Shown: piece by piece, positions 7,420 through 14,480 of the stretch | Position numbering within the stretch: the first letter of the stretch is position 1 | Layout of the letters: the number at the start of each line of letters is the position of its first letter | Source of the DNA: Chloroflexota bacterium | GTDB lineage: Bacteria > Chloroflexota > Dormibacteria > Dormibacterales > Dormibacteraceae | Reading direction: 5' to 3' | NCBI GenBank assembly: GCA_005882115.1 | Contig: VBEG01000036.1 | Location: forward strand, 1 to 38,485 | DNA: 38,485 nt | Notes under the pieces: generated by a model | The model's database searches: none | What the model saw: only the letters and a program-made list of their open reading frames with translations | Told to the model about the DNA's origin: nothing | Position numbers and translations under genes: made by a program

Positions 7420-8679
7420 TCAGACTTTTATAGCGCTTAGGACCCGTCTCATGACGGTGTTCACCGTATCGCGCTCCTCGGCTTCGGTTCGCAAAGCGTG
7501 GTTCGCCAGGCCCATCGGGGCGATGTCCTGGGGGCTCGTGAGCTGTCCGGTCGAGTCGGTCACGTTACGCACATCGGGCGGTACGAGGTGCCGGACCCGA
7601 GGCTCCCGCGGGAATGGAAGCCCCGCCGACCAGTTGTTCTTGACCATCTCGAGGGTGAGCTCGGGCAGGAGGCTTCCTCCGCCGCAAAGATAGATGTTGG
7701 TCGGCAGCCGCTCGCCGCGCGACAGCTCCTTGATGCTCAGGGCAAGGCCCTGGAGAAGGACCTCCGCATCGGCGCCCAACAGGTCCGAGACCTGCCGGTG
7801 CTGCTCCGCGGACAGCAGGCCCTCAGAATGGCGCAGCTTGCGCGCTTCCGCTTCTTCGTAGCTGAGTCCGAACGCGAGCGCCAGTCGTCGCGTGAACGCG
7901 CGGCCGCCGAGGTTGAACATGCGAGTGCCTTCGACGCCACCGTCGCGGATCAGCGCGACGTCCGTGGTGCCTCCGCCGATGTCGACGAAGATGCCGCCTT
8001 CGGCCCATACCTCCTCGTTGGCGCATGCCCGCGCAAGCGCGTACGGCTGCGCCACCGCGGCAGCGAGCTCCAGGTCGAGCTCGCGCACCACCGTCTCGAT
8101 GGCGTCGATGTGGGTCATCGGCGCGAAAGTGTTGAAAACGGTGACCTCGAGATTCTTGCCCGTGAAGCCGACGGGGTTGGTGACGGGATAGCCGTCGACG
8201 CGGACGTTCGTGATCGCGGAATGGACGAGACGAGCCTCCAGCTGGCCGTAGCTGCGCTCCATCTCGAGCAGGTGCTGAGCCTCGCGCAGCGCGCGGCGCT
8301 GCACCATCTGAAGCATCGTCGACATCTCGCCTGACCGTACGCGGGACTTCGAGTTCTCGCGCGGGTACGCGATGGTCGACGAGAAACCCTTGATCAGCTC
8401 ACCGGCGATGCCGACCACGACCTGGCCCGGCACCGTCCTCGCCATGTCCTCCGCCGCCTCGAGCGCGCGATTGCAGGCCAGGATCACCGATTCGAGGTCC
8501 GCGATCGCCCCACCCGACATGGCGGCGGGTGCCTGCGGCTCGCGGCCGACGCCCAGCACCTCGCCGTCCGGCCCCTCGCGGCGGACGACCAGGACCTTGA
8601 TCAGGTCGGTGCCGATGTCGAGCACTGTGAAGTGGCGGTAGTAGTCGCTGCGCTTGCGGAGGAACTTGAACTTGGTCAC
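7420..8679 (-). CDS. FtsA-like actin-fold ATPase (SHS2 domain)
   Basis: 419 residues with the actin/Hsp70 nucleotide-binding signature. The phosphate-1 loop is FTVLDIGTDLIKVLVV (18-32), the phosphate-2 loop is IFVDIGGGTTDVALI (230-244), and the adenosine motif is YLCGGGSLLPEL. Between the phosphate loops lies an FtsA-type SHS2 region (about 85-205). The C terminus MRRVLSAIKV could be a weak amphipathic membrane anchor, as in FtsA. It starts with GTG overlapping the alaS stop (GTGA). It is not beside ftsZ, so whether it is the divisome FtsA or a paralogue serving the neighbouring baseplate-J-like membrane protein is open; I favour a dedicated partner. Confidence 0.75.
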   Translation of the reverse strand: MTKFKFLRKRSDYYRHFTVLDIGTDLIKVLVVRREGPDGEVLGVGREPQAPAAMSGGAIADLESVILACNRALEAAEDMARTVPGQVVVGIAGELIKGFSSTIAYPRENSKSRVRSGEMSTMLQMVQRRALREAQHLLEMERSYGQLEARLVHSAITNVRVDGYPVTNPVGFTGKNLEVTVFNTFAPMTHIDAIETVVRELDLELAAAVAQPYALARACANEEVWAEGGIFVDIGGGTTDVALIRDGGVEGTRMFNLGGRAFTRRLALAFGLSYEEAEARKLRHSEGLLSAEQHRQVSDLLGADAEVLLQGLALSIKELSRGERLPTNIYLCGGGSLLPELTLEMVKNNWSAGLPFPREPRVRHLVPPDVRNVTDSTGQLTSPQDIAPMGLANHALRTEAEERDTVNTVMRRVLSAIKV

Positions 8680-11243
8680 CTCAGCGCCTCGTCGAGGCGC
8701 TGAAAGGCCTCCTGCGCGGGAACCGTCAATTTGCCGCTGACCAGCTGCGGACGGCCGCCGCCCGTGCCAAAGAGATCCTTGAGGCGCGTGGCATCGAACT
8801 GCGACACGAGGTCATTGGACACCTTGATCACAAACTTGTCCCCGGCGACAAGGGTTACGACCCCCGATTTCACCCTTTCGAGGTAGCGGTCGGCGTAAGC
8901 CTTCAACTCGTCGATGTTCGACGCCTCGACGGACTGCGCCACATAGTCCACGCGGCCGTGCTTGACGGCGAAGCCGTCCCCTCCGCCGACGCGGGCGGTC
9001 TGGAGCTGATCGCGAACACGCGCAAGCTCCCGCTCCTTCTCCTTGAGCTCGGCGCGCAAGGCCCGGATTCGCTCCGGCATGGCCTCAGGGCCCGCGTTGA
9101 ACGACCTGGCCATCTCCGACAGCAGGTCGCGATCTCGGGCGACGAGCTCGTCGGCGGCCTCGCCGACGACCATGTCGATGCGGCGCAGCCCCGAGCCGAT
9201 GCTGGACTCGGATACGATCACCGCCGTCCCGATGTCCGCGGTGTTCCGGACGTGGGTGCCGCCGCACAGCTCGCACGTCCAGTCGCCGAAGCACACGACC
9301 CGGACGATATCCCCGTACTTCTCCTCGAACAGGTGCATCGCCCCTTGCGCGACGGCATCCTTGTAAGGCTTCTGGCTCTCGTGAAACGGAAGCGCTTCCC
9401 GCACCTTCTCCATCACGCGTCTGTTGATCCGATGCAGCTCGTCCTTGCTGATGGCTCGGTTCAGTGGAATGTCAAACGTCGTGTGGTCAGGCCCGACCCA
9501 CGACCCCTTCTGAACGACCCGTTCGCCCAGGGTTTCGCGCAGCGCCTTGTGCAGCAGATGAGTCGCCGAGTGGTGGCGCATGACCTGCCGCCGCCGCTTG
9601 TCATCGACCGCCGCGGTCGCCTTCTCCCCCACACGCACCTCGCCGGTGATCACAGTCCCGAGGTGCGCGAACGCACCCTCTGATGGCTTTTGCGTGTCCT
9701 CGACGCGGAACCTGCCGCTCGGTGTGGTGATGATTCCCGTGTCGCCGACCTGGCCGCCGGATTCCGCATAGAACGGAGTCCGCTCGAGAAAGACGTCGAC
9801 CACGTCTCCTTCCACGGCGGAATCGACGCCCTCGCCCGACCTGCGGATGCCGGCGACCCTGGTCTCGGACGTGAGCTCCTGGTAACCGGTGAACTCGGAC
9901 TTGGGGATGTCCTTGGCGAGCGCCCATCCGTGGGTCACGGCGTGGCGCGAGCGCTCGCGCTGCCCGGCCATCTCGGAGCGAAACCCCTCCTCATCGACCT
10001 CGACGCCTCGCTCCGCTGCCAGCTCACGTGTGAGCTCGAGCGGAAAACCGAAGGTGTCGTGCAAGCGAAAAGCGTCCGCACCCGAGATTGCCTTTCCACC
10101 GCGCGACTCGATCTTTTCAAACTGTTCCATCCCCTGCTCGAGGGTCCGCGCGAAGCGGTCCGCCTCTGTGTCGATCGTTTCAGTGATGAATCGCTCGCGC
10201 TCGCGCAGCTCTGGATAGTGGTCACGGAAAATCTCCACCGTGCGATGCGCTCCCGCGGAGAGCTTCTCCGACATCGCAATGTTCCGCGAGTGCAAGCCCG
10301 CGCGGCGGATGAGTCGCCGCAGGACGTAGCCGCGACCCTCGTTGGATGGCACGACGCCATCAGAGATGCAGAACGTGATCGCGCGCATGTGGTCCGCAAT
10401 GATCCGCTCCGACAGGGTCGCCGGCTTTCTGCTGTGGTCGTGGACGAAGTCGACGAGCGGACCGAGCAGGTCGGTCTCGAAAACGTTTTCCTTTCCCTGC
10501 AGGATGAAGCTGATCCGCTCCAGGCCCATGCCCGTGTCGATGGCAGGGTGCTGCAGAGGTACAAGGGCGCCGTCCGCGATGCCGCGCTGGATCGACTCCG
10601 CGGTCGACGGAGGCCCGGACAGGTCCGCCCGCTGGTCGTACTGGGGCAGCACCAGGTTCCAGAACTCGGTGAAACGGGTGCAGTGGTCGGGATAGCAGTC
10701 CGGCTGGCCGCATCCCGCATCCCGTCCGCGGTCCCACCAGATCTCGGAGTCGGGCCCGCAGGGTCCACGACCCAGCCCCCACCAGTTGTCGCCAAGCCGG
10801 GTCACGTGCTCCGCGGGGATCGCTGTCTTGGTGGTCCAGATCTCGAATGCCTCGTCGTCCGAGGGATGCACCGTCGCGCGCAAACGCTCGACCGGCATCC
10901 CAAAACCTTTCGTCACGAGCTCCCAAGCCAGGGGGATCGCCGTCTCCTTGAAGTAGTCGCCAGTCGGCGCGAAGTTGCCGAGCATCTCAAAGAAGGTGAG
11001 ATGCCGTTCCGTCTTCCCCACCTCCTCGATGTCGCCTGTGCGTAGGCATTTCTGCGAGCTGGCCAGTCGGGGCGCGGGCGGTTGACTAAAGCCCAGGTAA
11101 TAGGGCTGAAGCGGCTGCATTCCGGCCGAGATGAAGAGAGTGCTCGGGTCACCGTGCGGCACCAGCGGCGCGCTCGGCAGGACCAGATGCTCCCGACTCG
11201 CGAAATGCTCTAGAAAGCGCGTGCGGATCTCGTTCCCGGTCAC
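8676..11243 (-). CDS. alaS: Alanyl-tRNA synthetase
   Basis: Charges tRNA-Ala and edits mischarged Ser/Gly. 855 residues, slightly short but complete. Aminoacylation domain: TRFLEHFASREHLVLPSAPL, SQKCLRTGDIEEVGKTERH, FFEMLGNFAPTGDYFK. The editing domain carries the zinc ligands HHSATHLLH and CELCGGTH. A coiled coil (RALRAELKEKERELARVRDQL) and a C-Ala domain with GTGGGRPQLVSGKL close the protein. Start is GTG 11243, 17 bases after pdxH; no Shine-Dalgarno-like sequence precedes it. Position upstream of ruvX and mltG follows the Firmicutes alaS-yrzL-ruvX-yrzB-mltG order, but two other genes occupy the yrzL slot. Confidence 0.97.
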   Translation of the reverse strand: MTGNEIRTRFLEHFASREHLVLPSAPLVPHGDPSTLFISAGMQPLQPYYLGFSQPPAPRLASSQKCLRTGDIEEVGKTERHLTFFEMLGNFAPTGDYFKETAIPLAWELVTKGFGMPVERLRATVHPSDDEAFEIWTTKTAIPAEHVTRLGDNWWGLGRGPCGPDSEIWWDRGRDAGCGQPDCYPDHCTRFTEFWNLVLPQYDQRADLSGPPSTAESIQRGIADGALVPLQHPAIDTGMGLERISFILQGKENVFETDLLGPLVDFVHDHSRKPATLSERIIADHMRAITFCISDGVVPSNEGRGYVLRRLIRRAGLHSRNIAMSEKLSAGAHRTVEIFRDHYPELRERERFITETIDTEADRFARTLEQGMEQFEKIESRGGKAISGADAFRLHDTFGFPLELTRELAAERGVEVDEEGFRSEMAGQRERSRHAVTHGWALAKDIPKSEFTGYQELTSETRVAGIRRSGEGVDSAVEGDVVDVFLERTPFYAESGGQVGDTGIITTPSGRFRVEDTQKPSEGAFAHLGTVITGEVRVGEKATAAVDDKRRRQVMRHHSATHLLHKALRETLGERVVQKGSWVGPDHTTFDIPLNRAISKDELHRINRRVMEKVREALPFHESQKPYKDAVAQGAMHLFEEKYGDIVRVVCFGDWTCELCGGTHVRNTADIGTAVIVSESSIGSGLRRIDMVVGEAADELVARDRDLLSEMARSFNAGPEAMPERIRALRAELKEKERELARVRDQLQTARVGGGDGFAVKHGRVDYVAQSVEASNIDELKAYADRYLERVKSGVVTLVAGDKFVIKVSNDLVSQFDATRLKDLFGTGGGRPQLVSGKLTVPAQEAFQRLDEALR

Positions 11244-11260
11244 GGGGGTCGGCGACTAGC

Positions 11261-11860
11261 TTAAGGGGCGAGGCGCTCGATGCGCCAAGCGCCCGTAGAG
11301 GCCCGCCACGTGTAGCGCAGACGATCGTGCAGCCGATCCTCGCGGTTCTCCCAGAATTCGATCCAGTTGGGGCGCAGCGCGTAGCCGCCCCAATCGTTCG
11401 GCAAAGGGACCTCGTCCGGATATCTCGCGTCAAGCTCGGCGACCCTCTTCTCGAGAATCTCGCGCGAGCGGACGAGGTGGCTCTGGTGCGACGCCAGTGC
11501 CGAGAGCTGGGCACCGCGGGGCCGGCTGCGGAAGTACTCCTGCGTCTGCGGGCGACCCAGCTTGCGCACGGCCCCCGAGACGCGAACTTGATGGCGCGTG
11601 ACGGCCCAGTAGAAGACGAGCGCGGCGCCGCGGTACCACGCCAGGTCTCGGCCCTTGCGACTTCCGTAGTTGGAATAGAAGAGGAAGGCGCCGTCCTCGA
11701 TGCCCTTGAAAAGCACCATCCGCGCCGACACACCCTCTTCGCCCGATGTCGCGAGAGTCATCGCGTCGGGCTGTAACGCCCCGGCGGCGGCGGCCTCGCG
11801 AAACCACCGGTCGAAGAGCGCGAACGGGTCGCGCGGCGCCTCCGACTCGAGGAGCGGCAC
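11261..11860 (-). CDS. pdxH: Pyridoxamine 5'-phosphate oxidase
   Basis: FMN-dependent oxidase making pyridoxal 5'-phosphate from PNP or PMP. 199 residues with the family hallmarks RMVLFKGI and FYSNYGSRKGRDL (FMN/phosphate binding), RHQVRVSG, RPRGAQLSALASHQS, PLPNDWGGYALRP, IEFWENREDRLHDRLRY and the C-terminal IERLAP. The GTG start at 11860 abuts the TAG of the sigma-factor gene with no gap, so coupling is likely. There is no obvious functional tie to the sigma factor. Confidence 0.95.
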   Translation of the reverse strand: MPLLESEAPRDPFALFDRWFREAAAAGALQPDAMTLATSGEEGVSARMVLFKGIEDGAFLFYSNYGSRKGRDLAWYRGAALVFYWAVTRHQVRVSGAVRKLGRPQTQEYFRSRPRGAQLSALASHQSHLVRSREILEKRVAELDARYPDEVPLPNDWGGYALRPNWIEFWENREDRLHDRLRYTWRASTGAWRIERLAP

Positions 11861-12646
11861 CTAGCTCGCGCTTTCTTGTGGCACGTACTTGCGCAGCTGT
11901 TCCAGGGCGGCGCGCTGCAACCGCGAGACGTGCATCTGACTGATCCCGAGGCGGCGCGCGATCTCTGACTGCGACATCTGCTCGTAGAACCTCATGGCCA
12001 TGATGGCGCGCTCGCGAGGGGTCAGGTGCTCCATCGCGCGGTCGAGCACGTCCCGCATCTCCACTCGTTCGAGCTCGGGATCCGCGCTTCCGATCTGCTC
12101 CGCCACCGAGCGCGTGTCCTGCCCGTCGGTGGTACCGACCGGCTGGTCCAGCGACACCGGGACGTAAGCCGGGCCCATCTCCATCGCGTCTGTGACGTCG
12201 TCGGGCGAGACACCCAGGCGGTCCGCCAGCTCGCCCACCGTCGGCTCGCGGCCGAGCTCGTTCTTCATCTGCTCGTTGACGCGCACGACCGATTGGTGCA
12301 GCTCTTGCAGTCGGCGCGGGAAGCGGATCGCCGTCCCCTTGTCGCGGAAGTACCGCTTGATCTCCCCCGCCACAGTCAGCGTCGCGAAGGTCGTGAACTC
12401 GTAGCCGAGGTCAGGATCGAATCGTTCGATCGCCTTGATCAGGCCGAGATACCCGACCTGCACGATGTCGTCGAGGGGCTCGCCGCGGTTCTGAAACTTG
12501 CGGGCCAGAAAGTAGACGAAGTCGTGGTAGGCCTCAACGAGCTGCGCCCGGATGCGATCGCGCTCGGCCGGATCGGTGGTTTCCTTGTAGCGACGATGGA
12601 GCGCCCGCAGCTCGTCGCGCGGAATCCGCGTCGAAGTAGACGACAC
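11861..12646 (-). CDS. RNA polymerase sigma factor, SigB/SigF/SigG family (group 3)
   Basis: 261 residues. Region 2 shows VYFLARKFQNRGEPLDDIVQVGYLGLIKAIERFDPDLGYEFTTFA followed by KRYFRDKGTAIRFPRRLQEL. Region 3 is LGREPTVGELADRLGVSPDDV. Region 4 is LTPRERAIMAMRFYEQMSQSEIARRLGISQMHVSRLQRAALEQL, a complete helix-turn-helix for -35 recognition. This is the family controlling general stress or development in Gram-positives. GTG start 12646. The gene 25 bases upstream encodes an RsbW-like protein, the usual anti-sigma position, but that protein lacks ATP-site residues. No RsbV-like antagonist is seen. Confidence 0.93.
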   Translation of the reverse strand: MSSTSTRIPRDELRALHRRYKETTDPAERDRIRAQLVEAYHDFVYFLARKFQNRGEPLDDIVQVGYLGLIKAIERFDPDLGYEFTTFATLTVAGEIKRYFRDKGTAIRFPRRLQELHQSVVRVNEQMKNELGREPTVGELADRLGVSPDDVTDAMEMGPAYVPVSLDQPVGTTDGQDTRSVAEQIGSADPELERVEMRDVLDRAMEHLTPRERAIMAMRFYEQMSQSEIARRLGISQMHVSRLQRAALEQLRKYVPQESAS

Positions 12647-12671
12647 CCCTACAGTCTCCGCCGGTCAGAGA

Positions 12672-13097
12672 TCAGCCTGCCAGGTGCTTGACCATTCGGA
12701 AGCTCACGTGACCGGTACGTGGCTCGATCGACGGCCGAAAGTCATCGACGAAACAGCGGATCATCTCGTAGGCGAGCCGCTGCAGCTCCGGGTCGATCGA
12801 CGTCTCGTGCTTGACGGCCGGCAATGGAAGCGCGGCGCCGGTCGGCATGAGGTCGACGTCGACGACCAGGGCACGGTTGGTCGCGAAGTACGTGAGCTTG
12901 AGGTCGGATGGCATGCCCAGGTCGTCGGCTGCCGAGATCGCGCTGTCACAAGCCTGGGTGAGCGCGATCGCCAGCTCGTCCAGGTCCATCAGGCTCAAAC
13001 CCAGCTGGCCGCCAAGCGTCGTGGCCACGCGCTTGGCGACGGGGATGAACGCGGATGTCGCCGGGATCTTCAGCTCAGCGAGGTTCCGCTTGGCCAT
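12672..13097 (-). CDS. RsbW-like GHKL-fold protein with degenerate ATP site
   Basis: 141 residues. The N-terminal half follows the RsbW/SpoIIAB pattern (basic N-terminal strand, then a helix DLDELAIALTQACDSAI aligned to the N-box IAVSEACTNAV). The N-box Glu is Gln48 and the Mg-binding Asn is Ser52. I cannot find the DxGxG or GxGL boxes: the region after the N-box reads LKLTYFATNRALVVDVDL and the end reads FRMVKHLAG. Its place right before a SigB-type gene suggests an anti-sigma or adaptor role without kinase activity. That is an inference; a clear family match would be needed to be sure. ATG start. Confidence 0.6.
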   Translation of the reverse strand: MAKRNLAELKIPATSAFIPVAKRVATTLGGQLGLSLMDLDELAIALTQACDSAISAADDLGMPSDLKLTYFATNRALVVDVDLMPTGAALPLPAVKHETSIDPELQRLAYEMIRCFVDDFRPSIEPRTGHVSFRMVKHLAG

Positions 13098-13107
13098 ACC
13101 GGGTTGC

Positions 13108-13437
13108 CTATTCCTCCAGGTTGGTCGAGGCCCGCTGCATCCTGCGCGCAGCTGTCGCCTCGAGCTCTTCCCGCTTGCGGCGGGCCGCGGCCACGCCGTC
13201 CTGGATCGCCTTGCCGACCGGGTGCTCGGGATCGGTGACCATGGTCCGCGCCTTTGACGCGGCCTCCCGTGCGCGCTGGACCGGCTCGCTGCCGCTCAGC
13301 TCGATGGTCTTGCTGCGCAGGCTTTCGACCTGCTCACGACCGGGACCGGTCGCGATGTAGGCGCCGATCGCGACGCCAACGATCCCGCCGAGGATGAACC
13401 AACCGAATCCGCCGCCGCCGTCTCTCTCGTCAGCCAT
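13108..13437 (-). CDS. YtxH-like small membrane protein
   Basis: 109 residues. A glycine-rich start (DERDGGGGFGW) leads to one membrane segment FILGGIVGVAIGAYIATGPG at about 13-32. A long charged helix follows, rich in Arg, Glu and Ala (REAASKARTM, RRKREELEATAARRM). This is the layout of YtxH, a SigB-controlled general stress protein of B. subtilis. It overlaps the DUF948 gene by 8 bases and lies 10 bases before the RsbW-like gene, so a link to the stress sigma factor is plausible. Confidence 0.7.
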   Translation of the reverse strand: MADERDGGGGFGWFILGGIVGVAIGAYIATGPGREQVESLRSKTIELSGSEPVQRAREAASKARTMVTDPEHPVGKAIQDGVAAARRKREELEATAARRMQRASTNLEE

Positions 13438-13774
13438 CGCTTTCTCCTCTTCTTACCGTGCGAACCAGACTTTGACCCGCCACCCTCACGCCGTACGCCG
13501 CCGATTTCACACCCCGGCCGAAAGCGGCCAATCCGCGCCCGCCAGTGCGGAGCCCGACATTCACACCCGACGTGATGTCGTTCACGTTCTCGATGGTCTG
13601 TCGCACCTCAGGCAGCGTCTCTTTCATCTCTTCGTTCGTCGTATCGAGCAGCGCTTCCACCGCACCCAGGGTGCCGCGGAGCCTGATGAGGACCGCCGCC
13701 AGGGCCAACGCCACCACCAGGGCGGCGACGCCGAACGCGATCCACATGAAGCTTTGACCGCTCATCGACTGCAT
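13430..13774 (-). CDS. DUF948-like membrane protein
   Basis: 114 residues with an N-terminal membrane segment (FMWIAFGVAALVVALALAAVLI) and then a helical region GTLGAVEALLDTTNEEMKETLPEVRQTIENVNDIT, the typical DUF948 pattern of a methyl-accepting-like coiled coil. The tail is basic and Gly-rich. DUF948 and YtxH proteins are often paired, as here (8-base overlap). Start could be ATG 13774 or the second ATG at 13765. Function unknown. Confidence 0.7.
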   Translation of the reverse strand: MQSMSGQSFMWIAFGVAALVVALALAAVLIRLRGTLGAVEALLDTTNEEMKETLPEVRQTIENVNDITSGVNVGLRTGGRGLAAFGRGVKSAAYGVRVAGQSLVRTVRRGESDG

Positions 13775-13810
13775 ACCCCCGCTGCCCCGGCGGCAAACAC
13801 ACCCGCAATC

Positions 13811-14107
13811 TTAAGTGCGTGCGTTTGGACCCGGTTCCCTGGGTTCGCGGCTCGGCCTGGGCACGAACCGGGCGAGCGGTTGCAGCAGCAGAGCGAAGCC
13901 GAGGGCCGGCAGCAAGTTGGCTTGGCCCAGCCGGAGGGAAGGCAGGCCCAGGTAATCCCACGCCTGGCCGAGGGCAAAGCCGAGCGCGGTCATCACGAGC
14001 ACCGGTATGTAAGCCCGGCGGCGGAACGGCAGGACGGCGAAGAAGAGTTGGGAGGCGATGAGGATCAGCAGGAGGGCCACGATCAAGCCGGGCGGGATGT
14101 ACTTCAT
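13811..14107 (-). CDS. Small three-pass membrane protein, function unknown
   Basis: 98 residues, not recognised as a named family. Hydrophobic stretches are IPPGLIVALLLILIASQLFFAV (4-25), YIPVLVMTALGFALGQAW (33-50) and ANLLPALGFALLLQPLARF (63-81). The C-terminal tail is Pro/Arg-rich. It is the first gene after the 373-base structured spacer behind aspS, 36 bases before the DUF948 gene, so it may open the stress-type operon. Confidence 0.55.
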   Translation of the reverse strand: MKYIPPGLIVALLLILIASQLFFAVLPFRRRAYIPVLVMTALGFALGQAWDYLGLPSLRLGQANLLPALGFALLLQPLARFVPRPSREPREPGPNART

Positions 14108-14186
14108 GGCTGTGCCGGTTAACGCCCCTCTTCCCAGATCCCGCTCCCCTGTGGGGAGAGGGGGCGATTGCTGCCCTCGTGGCGCC

Positions 14187-14246
14187 GGATAGTCCGGACT
14201 CTCCGAGGTTTGCTTTGGACTCCAGCTCGGTTTGTCCGGACTATCC
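14187..14246. repeat. 60-bp palindromic repeat, copy A
   Basis: The ends are a perfect 13-bp inverted repeat, GGATAGTCCGGAC at 14187-14199 and GTCCGGACTATCC at 14234-14246. Inside them, CCGAG and CTCGG pair after a symmetrical three-base bulge, giving a long hairpin with an AT-richer loop. The same element, 54 of 60 bases identical by eye and equally long, is at 36210-36269. This is the form of a REP/MITE-like extragenic repeat. Confidence 0.85.
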
Positions 14247-14257
14247 GCTGGTAGGGG

Positions 14258-14279
14258 AAAAACGCTCCCTTCGGGTAGC
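14258..14279 (-). terminator. Possible rho-independent terminator after hisS-aspS
   Basis: Read on the minus strand: GCTACCC, loop GAA, GGGAGC, then G and TTTTT. The stem is six pairs with a single bulged A. It lies about 200 bases past the aspS stop and ahead of the next gene. The stem is short, so the call is moderate. Confidence 0.45.
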
Positions 14280-14480
14280 GGGGGTGGGTTGTCCTGAGCA
14301 TGCTCAGGTGGGTCCCCTGCCTCGGCTCTCCAAGTCCCGTCCCGGGGGTCCCCGCGAAATCGAGGATTTCGTGAGGTCTTCGGGCGGGCATTTGGTCGAC
14401 CTTGCGGACTCCGGGGTCCCGATGGATGAACTGTTGGGCAACGCGCACATGCCCGCCAGCCCGTTGGGAACGCTTCAATA

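Larger units (their letters stand above)
14108..14480. other. Structured intergenic spacer without a supported gene
   Basis: 373 bases lie between aspS and the small membrane protein, by far the longest gap in this minus-strand chain. It holds, from left to right: a CTCCCC/GGGGAG hairpin at 14144-14158; a 60-bp palindromic element at 14187-14246; a hairpin followed by five T residues on the minus strand at 14258-14279; a perfect 16-bp palindrome CCTGAGCATGCTCAGG at 14293-14308; and a 7-bp stem CGAAATC/GATTTCG at 14355-14371. Open frames crossing it on both strands contain the palindromes and run antisense into aspS, so I do not call them genes. Confidence 0.75.

Noticed and set aside
5808-7433. 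541-codon plus-strand open frame opposite the baseplate-J-like gene
   Set aside because: Same antisense effect; very rich in Arg, Asp, Leu and Val, no membrane or motif signature, while the minus-strand product has clear domain features.
9690-11045. 451-codon plus-strand frame opposite alaS
   Set aside because: alaS is unambiguous on the other strand and the antisense product shows no family pattern.
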